Shown here one piece after another: positions 34,330 through 43,096 of a DNA stretch of 64,000 nt (its first letter is position 1; every line of letters begins with the position of its first letter). The notes beneath the pieces were generated by a model. That model was not told the origin of the DNA, did no database searches, and saw nothing but the letters and a program-made list of their open reading frames with translations. The position numbers were made by a program, and so were the translations under genes. This DNA comes from Evansella sp041820985 (GTDB lineage: Bacteria; Bacillota; Bacilli; Bacillales; Salisediminibacteriaceae), in the NCBI RefSeq assembly GCF_041820985.1, contig NZ_JBGUAU010000027.1, positions 1-64,000 of the forward strand, in the 5' to 3' direction.

Positions 34330-35080
34330 TTCCTGCCTCCACAAGTTGTAAATAAGATGCTGCTTCTAAGCTTGCACCACCAACAAGTGCTCCATCAATA
34401 TCAGATTGATCTAAAAGCTCTTTAATGTTAGCTGGTTTTACGCTTCCGCCGTATTGAATACGGATAGCTTCCGCAGCTTCTTCAGAAACAATTTCTTTCA
34501 CTACTTGGCGAATAACGCCACAAGTTTCGTTAGCATCTTCAGATGAAGCTGTTTTACCTGTACCAATTGCCCAAATTGGCTCATATGCAATGACAGATTG
34601 CTTTACTTGGTCTTCCGTAAAACCTTGTAATGCAGCTGTTACTTGTTTCGTAACAACATCAGACGTTTGATTTGCTTCACGCTCTTCCAACGTTTCACCT
34701 ACACAAATAATGGGAGTTAAATCATGTTGGAATGCAGCAAGTGCTTTTTGATTTACACCTTTATCTGTTTCAGCGAACAATTCACGACGTTCAGAGTGAC
34801 CAATAATAACATATTTCACTCCTATGTCTTTTAATGCAACTGGGCTAGTTTCGCCTGTAAAAGCACCACTTTCCTCAAAATGCATATTTTGTGCCCCTAT
34901 AGCTAAGTCTGAGCCTTCCGCAGCACTTACAAGAGCATCAAGGAATAAATCCGGTGCACAAACAACGGACTCAATAACATCCTTTGAAGGTACAGCTCCC
35001 TTCACTTCATTGATGAAGTCAAGAGCTTCTCCTTTTGTTTTGTTCATCTTCCAGTTACCTGCAATAATTGGCTTACGCAT
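34322..35080 (-). CDS. tpiA: Triosephosphate isomerase
   Basis: A 252-residue TIM-barrel enzyme interconverting dihydroxyacetone phosphate and glyceraldehyde 3-phosphate. Catalytic residues lie in GNWKMN (Lys), IIGHSERR (His) and YEPIWAIGTG (Glu); the phosphate loop is YGGSVKP. Fourth gene of the operon. The ATG is preceded by AGGAGGCACCTAG on the minus strand. Confidence 0.97.
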   Translation of the reverse strand: MRKPIIAGNWKMNKTKGEALDFINEVKGAVPSKDVIESVVCAPDLFLDALVSAAEGSDLAIGAQNMHFEESGAFTGETSPVALKDIGVKYVIIGHSERRELFAETDKGVNQKALAAFQHDLTPIICVGETLEEREANQTSDVVTKQVTAALQGFTEDQVKQSVIAYEPIWAIGTGKTASSEDANETCGVIRQVVKEIVSEEAAEAIRIQYGGSVKPANIKELLDQSDIDGALVGGASLEAASYLQLVEAGNE

Positions 35081-35170
35081 CTAGGTGCCTCCTTTTTTTT
35101 GAAAAAAATATTGTTATAAAACCAGGGGAAATTCGTAACGATCCACTACAAACTTTTTAAATAAAAAGAA

Positions 35171-36355
35171 TTATTTATCGTTAAGAGCAACTACTCCAGG
35201 AAGTTCTTTCCCTTCCATGAATTCTAAGGAAGCTCCTCCACCTGTAGAAATGTGGTCCATGTTTTCAGCAAAACCAAATTTTTCAACAGCTGCAGCAGAG
35301 TCTCCACCACCGATAACTGTATATGCATCTTGTGCGTCAGCAAGGGCTTTTGCAACAGAAATTGTTCCGTTAGCAAATGGCTCTAGTTCAAATACACCCA
35401 TTGGTCCATTCCAAATTACTAATTTAGAATTTAGAATTACATCACGGTAAGTATCAATTGTTTTCGGTCCTATGTCTAATGCTTCCCAGTCAGCAGGAAT
35501 GCTGTCAATATCTACAACCTGTGTATTAGCATCTGCACCAAATTTATCTGCAACAATACCATCCACTGGCATATAGAATTTAACGCCTTTTTCTTCTGCT
35601 TTTGCCATGAATTCTTTTGCTAATTCAATTTTATCTTCTTCTAAAAGTGATTTACCAATTTCATGGCCTTGAGCCTTAATGAACGTATAAGCTAATCCGC
35701 CACCGATGATTAAGTTATCTACTTTGTCTAATAGATTGTCAATTACACCGATTTTGTCTTTTACTTTTGCTCCACCGATGATAGCTGTGAAAGGTCTTTC
35801 TGGATTTAAAAGTGCTTTTCCAAGAACTTCTAATTCTTTCTCCATTAAGAAACCACCAACAGCAGGAATGTGGTGTGCAATACCTTCCGTAGAAGCATGG
35901 GCACGGTGTGCAGCTCCAAATGCATCGTTTACATAAACATCTGCTAGTGCAGCAAATTGTTTTGCAAGCTCAGGGTCGTTCTTTTCTTCCCCTTTTTCAA
36001 AACGAACGTTTTCAAGTAAAAGTACGTCACCTTCACTTAATGCTTCGATTTTACTTTGAGGCTCATCACCAAATACTTCATCCGTTTTTACAACTGTTTT
36101 ACCAAGTAATTCACTTAGACGCTCTGCAACAGCAGTTAAACGAAGTTCTTCTACTACTTCCCCTTTAGGACGTCCTAAATGGCTTGCAAGAATAACCTTC
36201 GCACCTTGCTCTGCTAAATGCTGAATTGTTGGTAACGCAGCACGAATTCGTGTATCATCCGTAACTTTCCCATTACTCATTGGTACGTTAAAGTCTACAC
36301 GGCAAAATACTCGTTTCCCTTTAACTTCAATATCTCTAACTGACTTCTTGTTCAT
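35171..36355 (-). CDS. pgk: Phosphoglycerate kinase
   Basis: A 394-residue two-domain kinase transferring phosphate from 1,3-bisphosphoglycerate to ADP. VFCRVDFNVP, SHLGRPKG and RAHASTEG form the N-domain substrate site, and GGAKVKDKIGVI, IWNGPMGVFE and GGGDSAAAVEKFG the nucleotide domain. The start is the ATG 8 bases after AAGGAGG; upstream in-frame codons are part of that site. Confidence 0.97.
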   Translation of the reverse strand: MNKKSVRDIEVKGKRVFCRVDFNVPMSNGKVTDDTRIRAALPTIQHLAEQGAKVILASHLGRPKGEVVEELRLTAVAERLSELLGKTVVKTDEVFGDEPQSKIEALSEGDVLLLENVRFEKGEEKNDPELAKQFAALADVYVNDAFGAAHRAHASTEGIAHHIPAVGGFLMEKELEVLGKALLNPERPFTAIIGGAKVKDKIGVIDNLLDKVDNLIIGGGLAYTFIKAQGHEIGKSLLEEDKIELAKEFMAKAEEKGVKFYMPVDGIVADKFGADANTQVVDIDSIPADWEALDIGPKTIDTYRDVILNSKLVIWNGPMGVFELEPFANGTISVAKALADAQDAYTVIGGGDSAAAVEKFGFAENMDHISTGGGASLEFMEGKELPGVVALNDK

Positions 36356-36483
36356 GAACCGTTCCTCCTTATACATTTTGCATAACTAAATGGAATGGAA
36401 TGATATTTCAACAACAAATGAAAGAGGAGAACAGGATACAACGCTGTCTCCTCTTTCTATTACATTTTAAAAATTGTTAGGAA

Positions 36484-37491
36484 TTAAAGACCTTTTTTCG
36501 CAATAAAGTTAACAAGGTCTACAACACGGTGAGAGTAACCAGACTCGTTATCGTACCAAGAAATTACTTTAACCATGTTACCTTCCATAACCATTGTAGA
36601 TAGAGCATCTACAGTAGAAGAAGATGGGTTACCATTGTAGTCACCAGAAACTAATGGCTCTTCACTGTAAGCAAGAACTCCTTTAAGCGGTCCTTCCGCA
36701 GCTTCTTTAAGAGCAGCGTTTACTTCTTCAACAGTTACATCTTTATCTAATTCTGCTACAAGGTCAACTAAAGAAACGTTAGGAGTTGGAACACGCATAG
36801 CTCCACCGTTTAATTTCCCTTTTAATTCAGGAAGTACTAATGCAACAGCTTTTGCAGCACCTGTAGTTGTAGGAATGATGTTTTCTGCAGCAGCACGAGC
36901 ACGACGTAAATCTTTATGTGGTAAGTCTAAGATTTGTTGGTCATTTGTATAAGAGTGAACAGTCGTCATCATACCACGACGAATTCCGAAGCTATCGTTT
37001 AATACTTTTGCGAATGGAGCTAAGCAGTTCGTAGTACAAGATGCGTTAGAGATAACATGGTGGTTAGCTGCATCGTACTTGTCTTCGTTAACACCCATAA
37101 CAATTGTGATATCTTCTTCAGATGCTGGAGCTGAGATTACTACTTTTTTCGCTCCGCCTTCTAAATGTTTCGCAGCATCTGCACGAGCAGTGAAACGTCC
37201 AGTAGATTCAACAACTACTTCTACACCAAGGTCTCCCCATGGAAGTTGTGCTGGATCACGCTCAGCGATAACTTTGATTTCTTTTCCGTTAACAACTAAG
37301 TTGTCGCCAGAAACTTCAACTGTAGCATCTAATTTCCCGTGCACAGAGTCATACTTAAGTAAGTGTGCAAGTGTGTTAGCATCAGTTAAGTCGTTAACTG
37401 CCACTACTTCTACCTCAGGGTTATTTAGGGCCGCACGGAAAACCACGCGTCCAATACGTCCAAATCCATTAATACCAACTTTTGTAGCCAT
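36484..37491 (-). CDS. gapA: Glyceraldehyde-3-phosphate dehydrogenase (glycolytic)
   Basis: A 335-residue NAD-dependent enzyme. GINGFGRIGRVVFRAA is the dinucleotide-binding start, SNASCTTNCLAPFAKVL holds the catalytic cysteine (about 152), and SWYDNESGYSHR is the C-terminal substrate site. Its place directly after cggR identifies it as the glycolytic GapA rather than gluconeogenic GapB. AGGAGG lies 7 bases upstream of the start. Confidence 0.97.
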   Translation of the reverse strand: MATKVGINGFGRIGRVVFRAALNNPEVEVVAVNDLTDANTLAHLLKYDSVHGKLDATVEVSGDNLVVNGKEIKVIAERDPAQLPWGDLGVEVVVESTGRFTARADAAKHLEGGAKKVVISAPASEEDITIVMGVNEDKYDAANHHVISNASCTTNCLAPFAKVLNDSFGIRRGMMTTVHSYTNDQQILDLPHKDLRRARAAAENIIPTTTGAAKAVALVLPELKGKLNGGAMRVPTPNVSLVDLVAELDKDVTVEEVNAALKEAAEGPLKGVLAYSEEPLVSGDYNGNPSSSTVDALSTMVMEGNMVKVISWYDNESGYSHRVVDLVNFIAKKGL

Positions 37492-37652
37492 GTTTAAATT
37501 TCCTCCTTTTAGTAAAAAACAATAATTCTATATTAAAGGGAAACATGATAGTTATCCCTCGAATAAATAAGTAAAATACCTTATCTAAGCATACAGTATT
37601 TCCAATTATTCGTATTACATGTCCTATTATCCATTTAAAAATAGAAATAAAC

Positions 37653-38678
37653 TTAATTTTTTTGCAAGATAGATTTTGCTGCTCCTTCATCGGTGACAAG
37701 TACCTGAGAAGATCCATTCTTCATGTATGCCTGTATTGCCATACCTTTTGAAGAACCACCTGCAACCGCAATAATATGCGGAATAGTGTTTAAATCCTCC
37801 AATTGTAATCCGATTGTTAGTACTTTATGTATAATGTCTCCTGATTTATCGAAATAGTATCCAAAAGCTTCAGCAACAGCTTTTTCTTCTTTAAGTTTAT
37901 TTATAACTAATTCAGAAGAATTTCTTCTTTCTGCCATTACATTCGCTTCACCAATACCATGAACAACCATATTTGCAGATCGTATTAAGTGAAGAATTTC
38001 TTTAATGGAAGGCTCCTCAATCAAAGATTGGTACGCTTCTTTGCTCAATTGATCAGGTACATGCAATAATCGATAGTTACCCATTGCTTTTCTTGCCATT
38101 GTTGCACAAATGGTATTCGCTTGGTTCTCTACTTGTTCACCAAGTCCACCTCTAGCTGGAACAAAGAGTGCTTCCTTTAAATCAGTATCTGGAACCATCA
38201 TTTCTGCTACCGCAGCGATGGATGCTCCTCCTGTAACTGCAATGGTGTTCCCTCTAGTTGATAGCTTTTTTTTCATTAATGAAACGCACATACGCCCCAT
38301 TTCTTTCGTCACCCATGGATAAATATCACTATCTCCGGGAACGATATAGATCTCTTTCAATTTAAGGAGATCTTTTAATTCGGATTCCATCGATCGAATA
38401 TCAAAAATTTCCTTCATCATGTCTTCTAACTGTGTAAGCAAAATATTACCTTCCTCTGTCAAGGTCATACCAGAGGATTCAACATGAATGAGACCTTGCT
38501 CTTTTAGAAAAGTAACTTCGCTACGAAGTGTCCTTTCTGACATTTCTAGGTTTTGAGATAACATTCTTCTACCGATTGGCTGCATTAATCGAATAAAACG
38601 CAGTACTCGGTATCTCATTCCTAGAACTTTCACTAAATCAGGTAACAATTTTTTCTGTAGTTCCAAAAGCATTCTCAT
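37653..38678 (-). CDS. cggR: Central glycolytic genes repressor
   Basis: A 341-residue SorC/DeoR-type repressor. The N-terminal winged helix includes IGRRMLSQNLEMSERTLRSEVTFLKEQGL, and the rest is a sugar-phosphate-binding domain (VTGGASIAAVAEMM, PARGGLGEQVENQANTI, VAGGSSKGMAI). Fructose 1,6-bisphosphate is the known inducer. The start is the ATG 8 bases after AAAGGAG. The first gene of its own operon, it acts on an operator just upstream. Confidence 0.94.
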   Translation of the reverse strand: MRMLLELQKKLLPDLVKVLGMRYRVLRFIRLMQPIGRRMLSQNLEMSERTLRSEVTFLKEQGLIHVESSGMTLTEEGNILLTQLEDMMKEIFDIRSMESELKDLLKLKEIYIVPGDSDIYPWVTKEMGRMCVSLMKKKLSTRGNTIAVTGGASIAAVAEMMVPDTDLKEALFVPARGGLGEQVENQANTICATMARKAMGNYRLLHVPDQLSKEAYQSLIEEPSIKEILHLIRSANMVVHGIGEANVMAERRNSSELVINKLKEEKAVAEAFGYYFDKSGDIIHKVLTIGLQLEDLNTIPHIIAVAGGSSKGMAIQAYMKNGSSQVLVTDEGAAKSILQKN

Positions 38679-38712
38679 GTAAAAAGCTCCTTTATGTCGA
38701 CTCCACAACCGG

Positions 38713-38748
38713 GTCTTTGTAAGTCCCTCGTAGACGTATTATGTCCCG
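38713..38748 (-). promoter_or_regulatory. CggR operator
   Basis: On the minus strand the blocks CGGGAC, N6, CGTC, N4, AGGGAC, N6, AGAC match the B. subtilis CggR operator layout (CGGGAC-N6-TGTC twice, 4 bases apart) with two substitutions. It lies 35 bases upstream of cggR. A perfect 8-bp stem AATCTGGA/TCCAGATT lies further upstream at 38786-38819. Confidence 0.88.
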
Positions 38749-38851
38749 CTTGCTCCAAAAAAAAATATCATTTCTTTGAACAACAATCTGGATAAGAATT
38801 CTTTTGAACTTCCAGATTTATTGTAACAAGGAAATGATTGTCTAGCAAGCA

Positions 38852-39103
38852 CTAACATGTGAACATTTTGTTGAGAATTTGTTCTAATTGTAAATTACTG
38901 ATGATTCCTTCATCTAATACAATCCCCTCCGCATCCTCAATAACCGGGATACGTATCTGGTACGTTTCAAGCCACTCATCAGACGTATAGATATCGCGCT
39001 CCTGAATTTCAAAATTATATTTTTTTTGTAAATCTTTCAAAATCATTAGGCCTTTATCACATAAAGGACAACCATTTTTGGTGTAAAAATAAAGTGTGGT
39101 CAT
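38852..39103 (-). CDS. Glutaredoxin-like thiol protein
   Basis: An 83-residue thioredoxin-fold protein with the redox motif CPLC (KNGCPLCDKG, about 10-19) and the cis-proline region IRIPVIED. The family is annotated as glutaredoxin-like (DUF836). It commonly lies next to cggR in Bacillaceae. Role in redox control is inferred; no partner is evident. Confidence 0.85.
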   Translation of the reverse strand: MTTLYFYTKNGCPLCDKGLMILKDLQKKYNFEIQERDIYTSDEWLETYQIRIPVIEDAEGIVLDEGIISNLQLEQILNKMFTC

Positions 39104-39207
39104 TGTTAGCTTTAACTCCTTTTAAATAATAGTAGAACTATATCTTGTTTCAGTAAAGAACGTGCAAACGAAAATTGGACCAGGTTGAAAATTTACTAAC
39201 ATCAACT

Positions 39208-39345
39208 ATATTTGGAATGAGCGAATGCCCGCAGAACTCCAGTGGGAAGCAGAGTAAAGGCAAGCCACCTTAGCGACGTAGTCGTGAAGGTGGTTCGGCA
39301 ACTCCCCACAGGAAAGGAGTGGACAGAAGCGAATGGAATTAAAGC
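39208..39345 (+). repeat. Dispersed E-family repeat, long copy
   Basis: It shares GAACTCCAGTGGGAAG.AGAGTAAAGGC near its left end and AGCGAATGGAAT at its right end with the copy at 47083-47160. The middle (about 39262-39320) contains the hairpin arms GCCACCTTAGCGACG and CGTGAAGGTGG. It lies between sigL and the glutaredoxin gene and contains no gene. Confidence 0.75.
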
Positions 39346-39397
39346 CAACATAGTTAGCATTCTCTCTATTCAACACCCTTTTATCAGAGTACATAAA

Positions 39398-40741
39398 CTA
39401 ATAACGTTTCCTCTGAGAAGAAGCCGGAATATGCATTTCCTCACGATACTTTGCAACCGTCCTTCTAGAAATCACAATTCCAAACTCACGCTTTAATAGA
39501 TCAGATAGTCTCTGATCCGATAACGGTTTTTGCTTCTCTTCATTATCCACTAATCGTCTTAAGTATATTTTTACTTTCTCCGAAGAATTCGATTCTCCTG
39601 TTTCTTTCCCTACGGCAGAAGAAAAAAAGTATTTTAATTCAAACACTCCCCTACTTGTTTGAACATACTTCTTTGTCGTTGCTCGAGAAACAGTAGATTC
39701 GTGAACATGTATGGTATCTGCCACTTGCTTCAACGTAAGTGGCAGAAAATGAGTTGGACCATGTTCTAAAAAATCTGTTTGGTATTCAACAATTGCTTTT
39801 GTAACATGTAATAATGTCTGTTGTCTTTGTTCAATACTTTTTTTTATCCATTGAAATTGTTCATATTTTTGCTTCATATATTGATTAACTTCCGAATCTC
39901 CCTCTTTCATTAATGCTTCGTATCGAGAATTCATCGTCATTTTAGGCATATACTCATCATTTAGTTCAACGATATAGTTGCCCTTTATTTTTTTCACAGT
40001 TACATCAGGAACGATATATTTAGCTGGTTCATTATGAAAAAAGGAACCTGGCTTTGGATTAAGTGTTTGGATAAAATCAGAAATATATTGTATTTCTTCA
40101 ATATCCACATGGACTTTTTTTGCTATTTGTTTAAATTGCTTTTTTGCTAGTTCATCTAAATGAAACTCAACCACTTTTTCAGCTAACAAATCCCGTATCC
40201 CTAATTTTTTCAACTGAATGAGAAGACACTCCTGTAATGACCTTGCGCCTACTCCATATGGTTCAAGGCTCTGTAACGCCTTAATTGCCTCTTCAATAAT
40301 ATATATAGGTTCTTTCATATCTTCAGAGATTTCCTCTGAGCTTTGTTTTAAGTACCCATTTTCATCTACAGATAGTGCGATATAGGTGACAATCCTTCGT
40401 ATAGTATTATCTATATCTAGAAACCTTATTTGATTTAATAAAAAATCCTGTAATCCTTCATCCTCTGCACTTACTTGATCTAGTACCGAGAAAGATTCTT
40501 CGTGTTCGGTGTTACGAATGGTATATTCATGAGAAAATGTAGGCTTTTCAAAATTGCTCTGTTCAAGCTCGTCGAGGTGCTTTTCCTTCAATTCAATTAG
40601 TGGATTCTCTAATTGCTGCTCATGTAAATATTGATTTAAGTCTAAAACAGAGTACTGTAATATGGTAATTGCCTGACGTAGTTCATTTGTCATAACAAGT
40701 TTCATAGACTGCTGTTGATATAAACCAAAATCCATATTCAT
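39398..40741 (-). CDS. sigL: RNA polymerase sigma-54 factor SigL
   Basis: A 447-residue sigma factor of the RpoN class, which needs AAA+ activators. The N-terminal activator-interacting region (QSMKLVMTNELRQAITILQYSVLDLNQYL) is glutamine- and leucine-rich, the core-binding domain follows, then a helix-turn-helix (TLKQVADTIHVHESTVSRATTKKYVQT) and the RpoN box SRRTVAKYREEMHIP (about 425-440). In Bacillus it serves amino acid and acetoin catabolism and cold adaptation. The start has GGAGGTG 5 bases upstream. It is monocistronic, and a cre-like site lies upstream. Confidence 0.95.
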   Translation of the reverse strand: MNMDFGLYQQQSMKLVMTNELRQAITILQYSVLDLNQYLHEQQLENPLIELKEKHLDELEQSNFEKPTFSHEYTIRNTEHEESFSVLDQVSAEDEGLQDFLLNQIRFLDIDNTIRRIVTYIALSVDENGYLKQSSEEISEDMKEPIYIIEEAIKALQSLEPYGVGARSLQECLLIQLKKLGIRDLLAEKVVEFHLDELAKKQFKQIAKKVHVDIEEIQYISDFIQTLNPKPGSFFHNEPAKYIVPDVTVKKIKGNYIVELNDEYMPKMTMNSRYEALMKEGDSEVNQYMKQKYEQFQWIKKSIEQRQQTLLHVTKAIVEYQTDFLEHGPTHFLPLTLKQVADTIHVHESTVSRATTKKYVQTSRGVFELKYFFSSAVGKETGESNSSEKVKIYLRRLVDNEEKQKPLSDQRLSDLLKREFGIVISRRTVAKYREEMHIPASSQRKRY

Positions 40742-40861
40742 TCCAACACCTCCTTACGTGTTATTATACAGTAATACATAGTGTTATTGCCTTACATCTG
40801 TTTGAAAATGTAACATGATTGTTTCTTATTCACTTATAAATTTCAATGACACCCCCTAAAA

Positions 40862-40875
40862 TGTATACGCTTACA
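40862..40875 (-). promoter_or_regulatory. cre-like site upstream of sigL
   Basis: On the minus strand TGTAAGCGTATACA fits the looser CcpA cre consensus WTGNAANCGNWNNCW and differs from the stricter form by one base. It lies about 120 bases upstream of sigL, whose homologue is reported to be under catabolite repression. Confidence 0.6.
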
Positions 40876-41089
40876 AAGATTGTATTATATCTAAAAAAAT
40901 AAAACTATTTATTTTTGCCAATGAAATTAACCATTTTTTCTTGTGAATACTTTTTAGAAGCATATTTTTACAATCATTTTCTGTTGTGGATAAAGCTAAC
41001 GATACTTCAGATCACTCTGGAAAGCGAGTAAATAGCAACATACAAAGTTATTAAGATTAGACGTTCATGTAAGTGAACACAGGTACCGG

Positions 41090-41682
41090 GTTTACTTCAG
41101 AGGTGCAAAACAGAAAAACGCAGGTAATTTCACACGCTAAATCGTACAACTCTCACAACCGAAATCAAAGTAGATTCGCATATTAATTACGGCACGAAGA
41201 ACTTCATCGATCAGTCTCTTATCCGTTTGTTCAAATCATTCTATATTTATTATTCATGGCCCCACTTGGACCAATGAGGGAATCAGCAACATGGGTTATT
41301 TAATAAGGGGAGAAACTTCCCTTAATTAGAAAATGACACCGAAAACAGCTAAAATAGAAGGAGAATTTCCGGCTATTTACTTAATAAACATGAGAATTTG
41401 AGTATTTTGGCATATTAACCGGAAAACCTTCCCTTATTTCCCCCATACCAAGCTATATTCTGACTTTTAAAGGAAAATTCTCCTCTTATTTTAAGTGTTT
41501 TTGGATAATTCACATGGCAAATCACATCGAAATCACAAGAAGGAAATATTTATTTCCGCCTATGTGAAAAGGGTTGTGAATTACTTTGTGATTTCAAATC
41601 CATTTAGTAATAAAACTCTAATATAAAAATAAAAAAATGTGTTTTTACTTGTGAATGGCTTATTTGCACCTCTGAAGTAAAC
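41090..41682. mobile_element. 593-bp element with perfect 20-bp terminal inverted repeats, no ORF
   Basis: GTTTACTTCAGAGGTGCAAA at 41090-41109 is repeated exactly in inverted orientation at 41663-41682. Inside lie nested inverted motifs, for example AAAATAGAAGGAGAATTTCC (41351-41370) against GGAAAATTCTCCTCTTATTTT-like sequence at 41472-41492, and AATAAGGGGAGAAACTTCCC. No frame of useful length exists. The layout is that of a non-autonomous (MITE-like) element, but no target-site duplication is visible at the ends. The gap 40742-41921 contains nothing else besides the cre-like site and the clpP promoter. Confidence 0.55.
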
Positions 41683-41821
41683 TCGTTAATTTTCAGGAGA
41701 TAATTTACATTTTAATAGCTTTGTCTGCAGAAGTTATTAATTTTAAAAAGACGTTTGAAATAACGTAATTTAGGCTATCATGAAAGAGTCGAAGAAAAAC
41801 ATTTTTTTCTGATACATATTA

Positions 41822-41862
41822 TTTGACCTTCATTGACCAATAATATATGATATGGTTAAAAT
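41822..41862 (+). promoter_or_regulatory. clpP promoter overlapped by a CtsR operator
   Basis: TTGACC (41833-41838), 17-18 bases, then TTAAAA/TAAAAT forms the promoter. The complement of 41822-41838 reads GGTCAATGAAGGTCAAA, a near-perfect CtsR heptad repeat with the standard 3-base spacer, covering the -35 box. Confidence 0.88.
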
Positions 41863-41921
41863 AGCATTCATGAAAGTCTAATTTACGCATATTTTTAAAT
41901 TAGATAAAGGAGGAGTACTAA

Positions 41922-42509
41922 ATGAATTTAGTCCCAACAGTAATTGAACAAACAAATCGTGGAGAGCGCGCATACGATATTTATTCCAGACTTTTAAAGG
42001 ATCGTATTATCATGCTCGGATCAGCTATTGATGACAATGTAGCAAACTCTATTGTAGCACAGCTATTATTTTTAGCAGCAGATGACCCTGACAAGGATAT
42101 CTCTCTTTATATTAACAGTCCAGGGGGATCTATCACTGCAGGTATGGCAATTTATGATACAATGCAGTTCATTAAGCCAAAAGTACAAACAATTTGTATT
42201 GGTATGGCGGCTTCCATGGGTGCATTTTTATTATCTGCAGGTGAACCTGGTAAACGTTTTGCTTTACCGAACAGTGAGGTAATGATTCATCAACCATTAG
42301 GCGGTGCTCAAGGTCAAGCAACTGACATTGAAATCCATGCAAGACGTATCGTAGAAATGAAGAAGAAATTAAACCAAATCCTTTCTGAGCGTACTGGTCA
42401 ACCAATTGAAGTAATTGAGCGAGATACAGAGCGAGATAACTTCATGACTGCTGAAGCAGCGAAAAATTACGGTTTAATTGATGAAGTAATGGAAAAACGC
42501 GCTGAATAA
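41922..42509 (+). CDS. clpP: ATP-dependent Clp protease proteolytic subunit
   Basis: A 195-residue serine protease forming the double-heptamer core that works with ClpC, ClpX and ClpE. Catalytic Ser in GMAASMGAF (about 97) and His in VMIHQPLGG (about 122). It processes heat-damaged and SsrA-tagged proteins, linking it to the tmRNA system in this window. AGGAGG lies 7 bases upstream. Monocistronic with CtsR control. Confidence 0.97.
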   Translation: MNLVPTVIEQTNRGERAYDIYSRLLKDRIIMLGSAIDDNVANSIVAQLLFLAADDPDKDISLYINSPGGSITAGMAIYDTMQFIKPKVQTICIGMAASMGAFLLSAGEPGKRFALPNSEVMIHQPLGGAQGQATDIEIHARRIVEMKKKLNQILSERTGQPIEVIERDTERDNFMTAEAAKNYGLIDEVMEKRAE

Positions 42510-42528
42510 AGTGTGATACATGATTAAG

Positions 42529-42562
42529 AAAGCTTGGGGTAGAAATTACCTCAAGCTTTTTT
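42529..42562 (+). terminator. clpP terminator
   Basis: AAAGCTTG.GGTA pairs with TACC.CAAGCTTT, followed by TTTT. Confidence 0.88.
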
Positions 42563-42649
42563 CGTGATCGAAGAAAGAGTGAGAGGACCTGAAAGCTACC
42601 TAAAAGAGAAAACTTCGCCTCCACTTATGGATACTTATCACTAACCAAG

Positions 42650-42693
42650 AAAAGGTAGATCAAAAATTCAAATAAATTTTCGTCTACCTTTTT
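42650..42693 (-). terminator. Terminator of the yvcI-crh operon
   Basis: AAAAGGTAGA pairs with TCTACCTTTT across an AT-rich loop, with a U-tract on the minus strand, about 45 bases after crh. Confidence 0.75.
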
Positions 42694-42736
42694 ATGATAT
42701 ATGAAGTATGATTTCAAAAAGCTTTACATACAGTTA

Positions 42737-42994
42737 TTAGTTTTCTTTACTTACAAATGTAATAAGTGTTTCCATTGCGGCTTCCTCATCATTTCCTTCG
42801 ATGGAAAGTGTAATCTCCTTATTTGCACTAATAGCTAGACTCATGATCCCCATAATACTTTTTGCATTCACTTTTTTTCCATCTTTTTCAATAAAGATTT
42901 CTGAATGAAAGCGATTTGCTTCTTGAACAAATAATGCTGCAGGACGAGCTTGTAAACCACTTTTTTTCTTTACAACAACATTCTTTTCAATCAT
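42737..42994 (-). CDS. crh: Catabolite repression HPr-like protein Crh
   Basis: An 85-residue HPr homologue. Position 15 is Gln (SGLQARPA) in place of the phosphorylatable His of HPr, so it cannot act in sugar transport, while Ser46 (NAKSIMGIM) is kept for HPrK phosphorylation. Phosphorylated Crh is a CcpA corepressor, and Crh also binds GlmR-type partners. Last gene of the yvcI-rapZ-glmR-whiA-crh operon. Confidence 0.96.
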   Translation of the reverse strand: MIEKNVVVKKKSGLQARPAALFVQEANRFHSEIFIEKDGKKVNAKSIMGIMSLAISANKEITLSIEGNDEEAAMETLITFVSKEN

Positions 42995-43096
42995 TTGTAT
43001 TCCTCCCTTTTTATATATATATCTTTTTGTAGCATTCCTTCTATTTAATAGTGAAATAAAACGCTTCCACTCTGGTTACAAATGAAAGAGGAGGAT

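Noticed and set aside
41107..41660. A transposase or other gene inside the inverted-repeat element
   Set aside because: No open frame of 60 codons or more is present on either strand.
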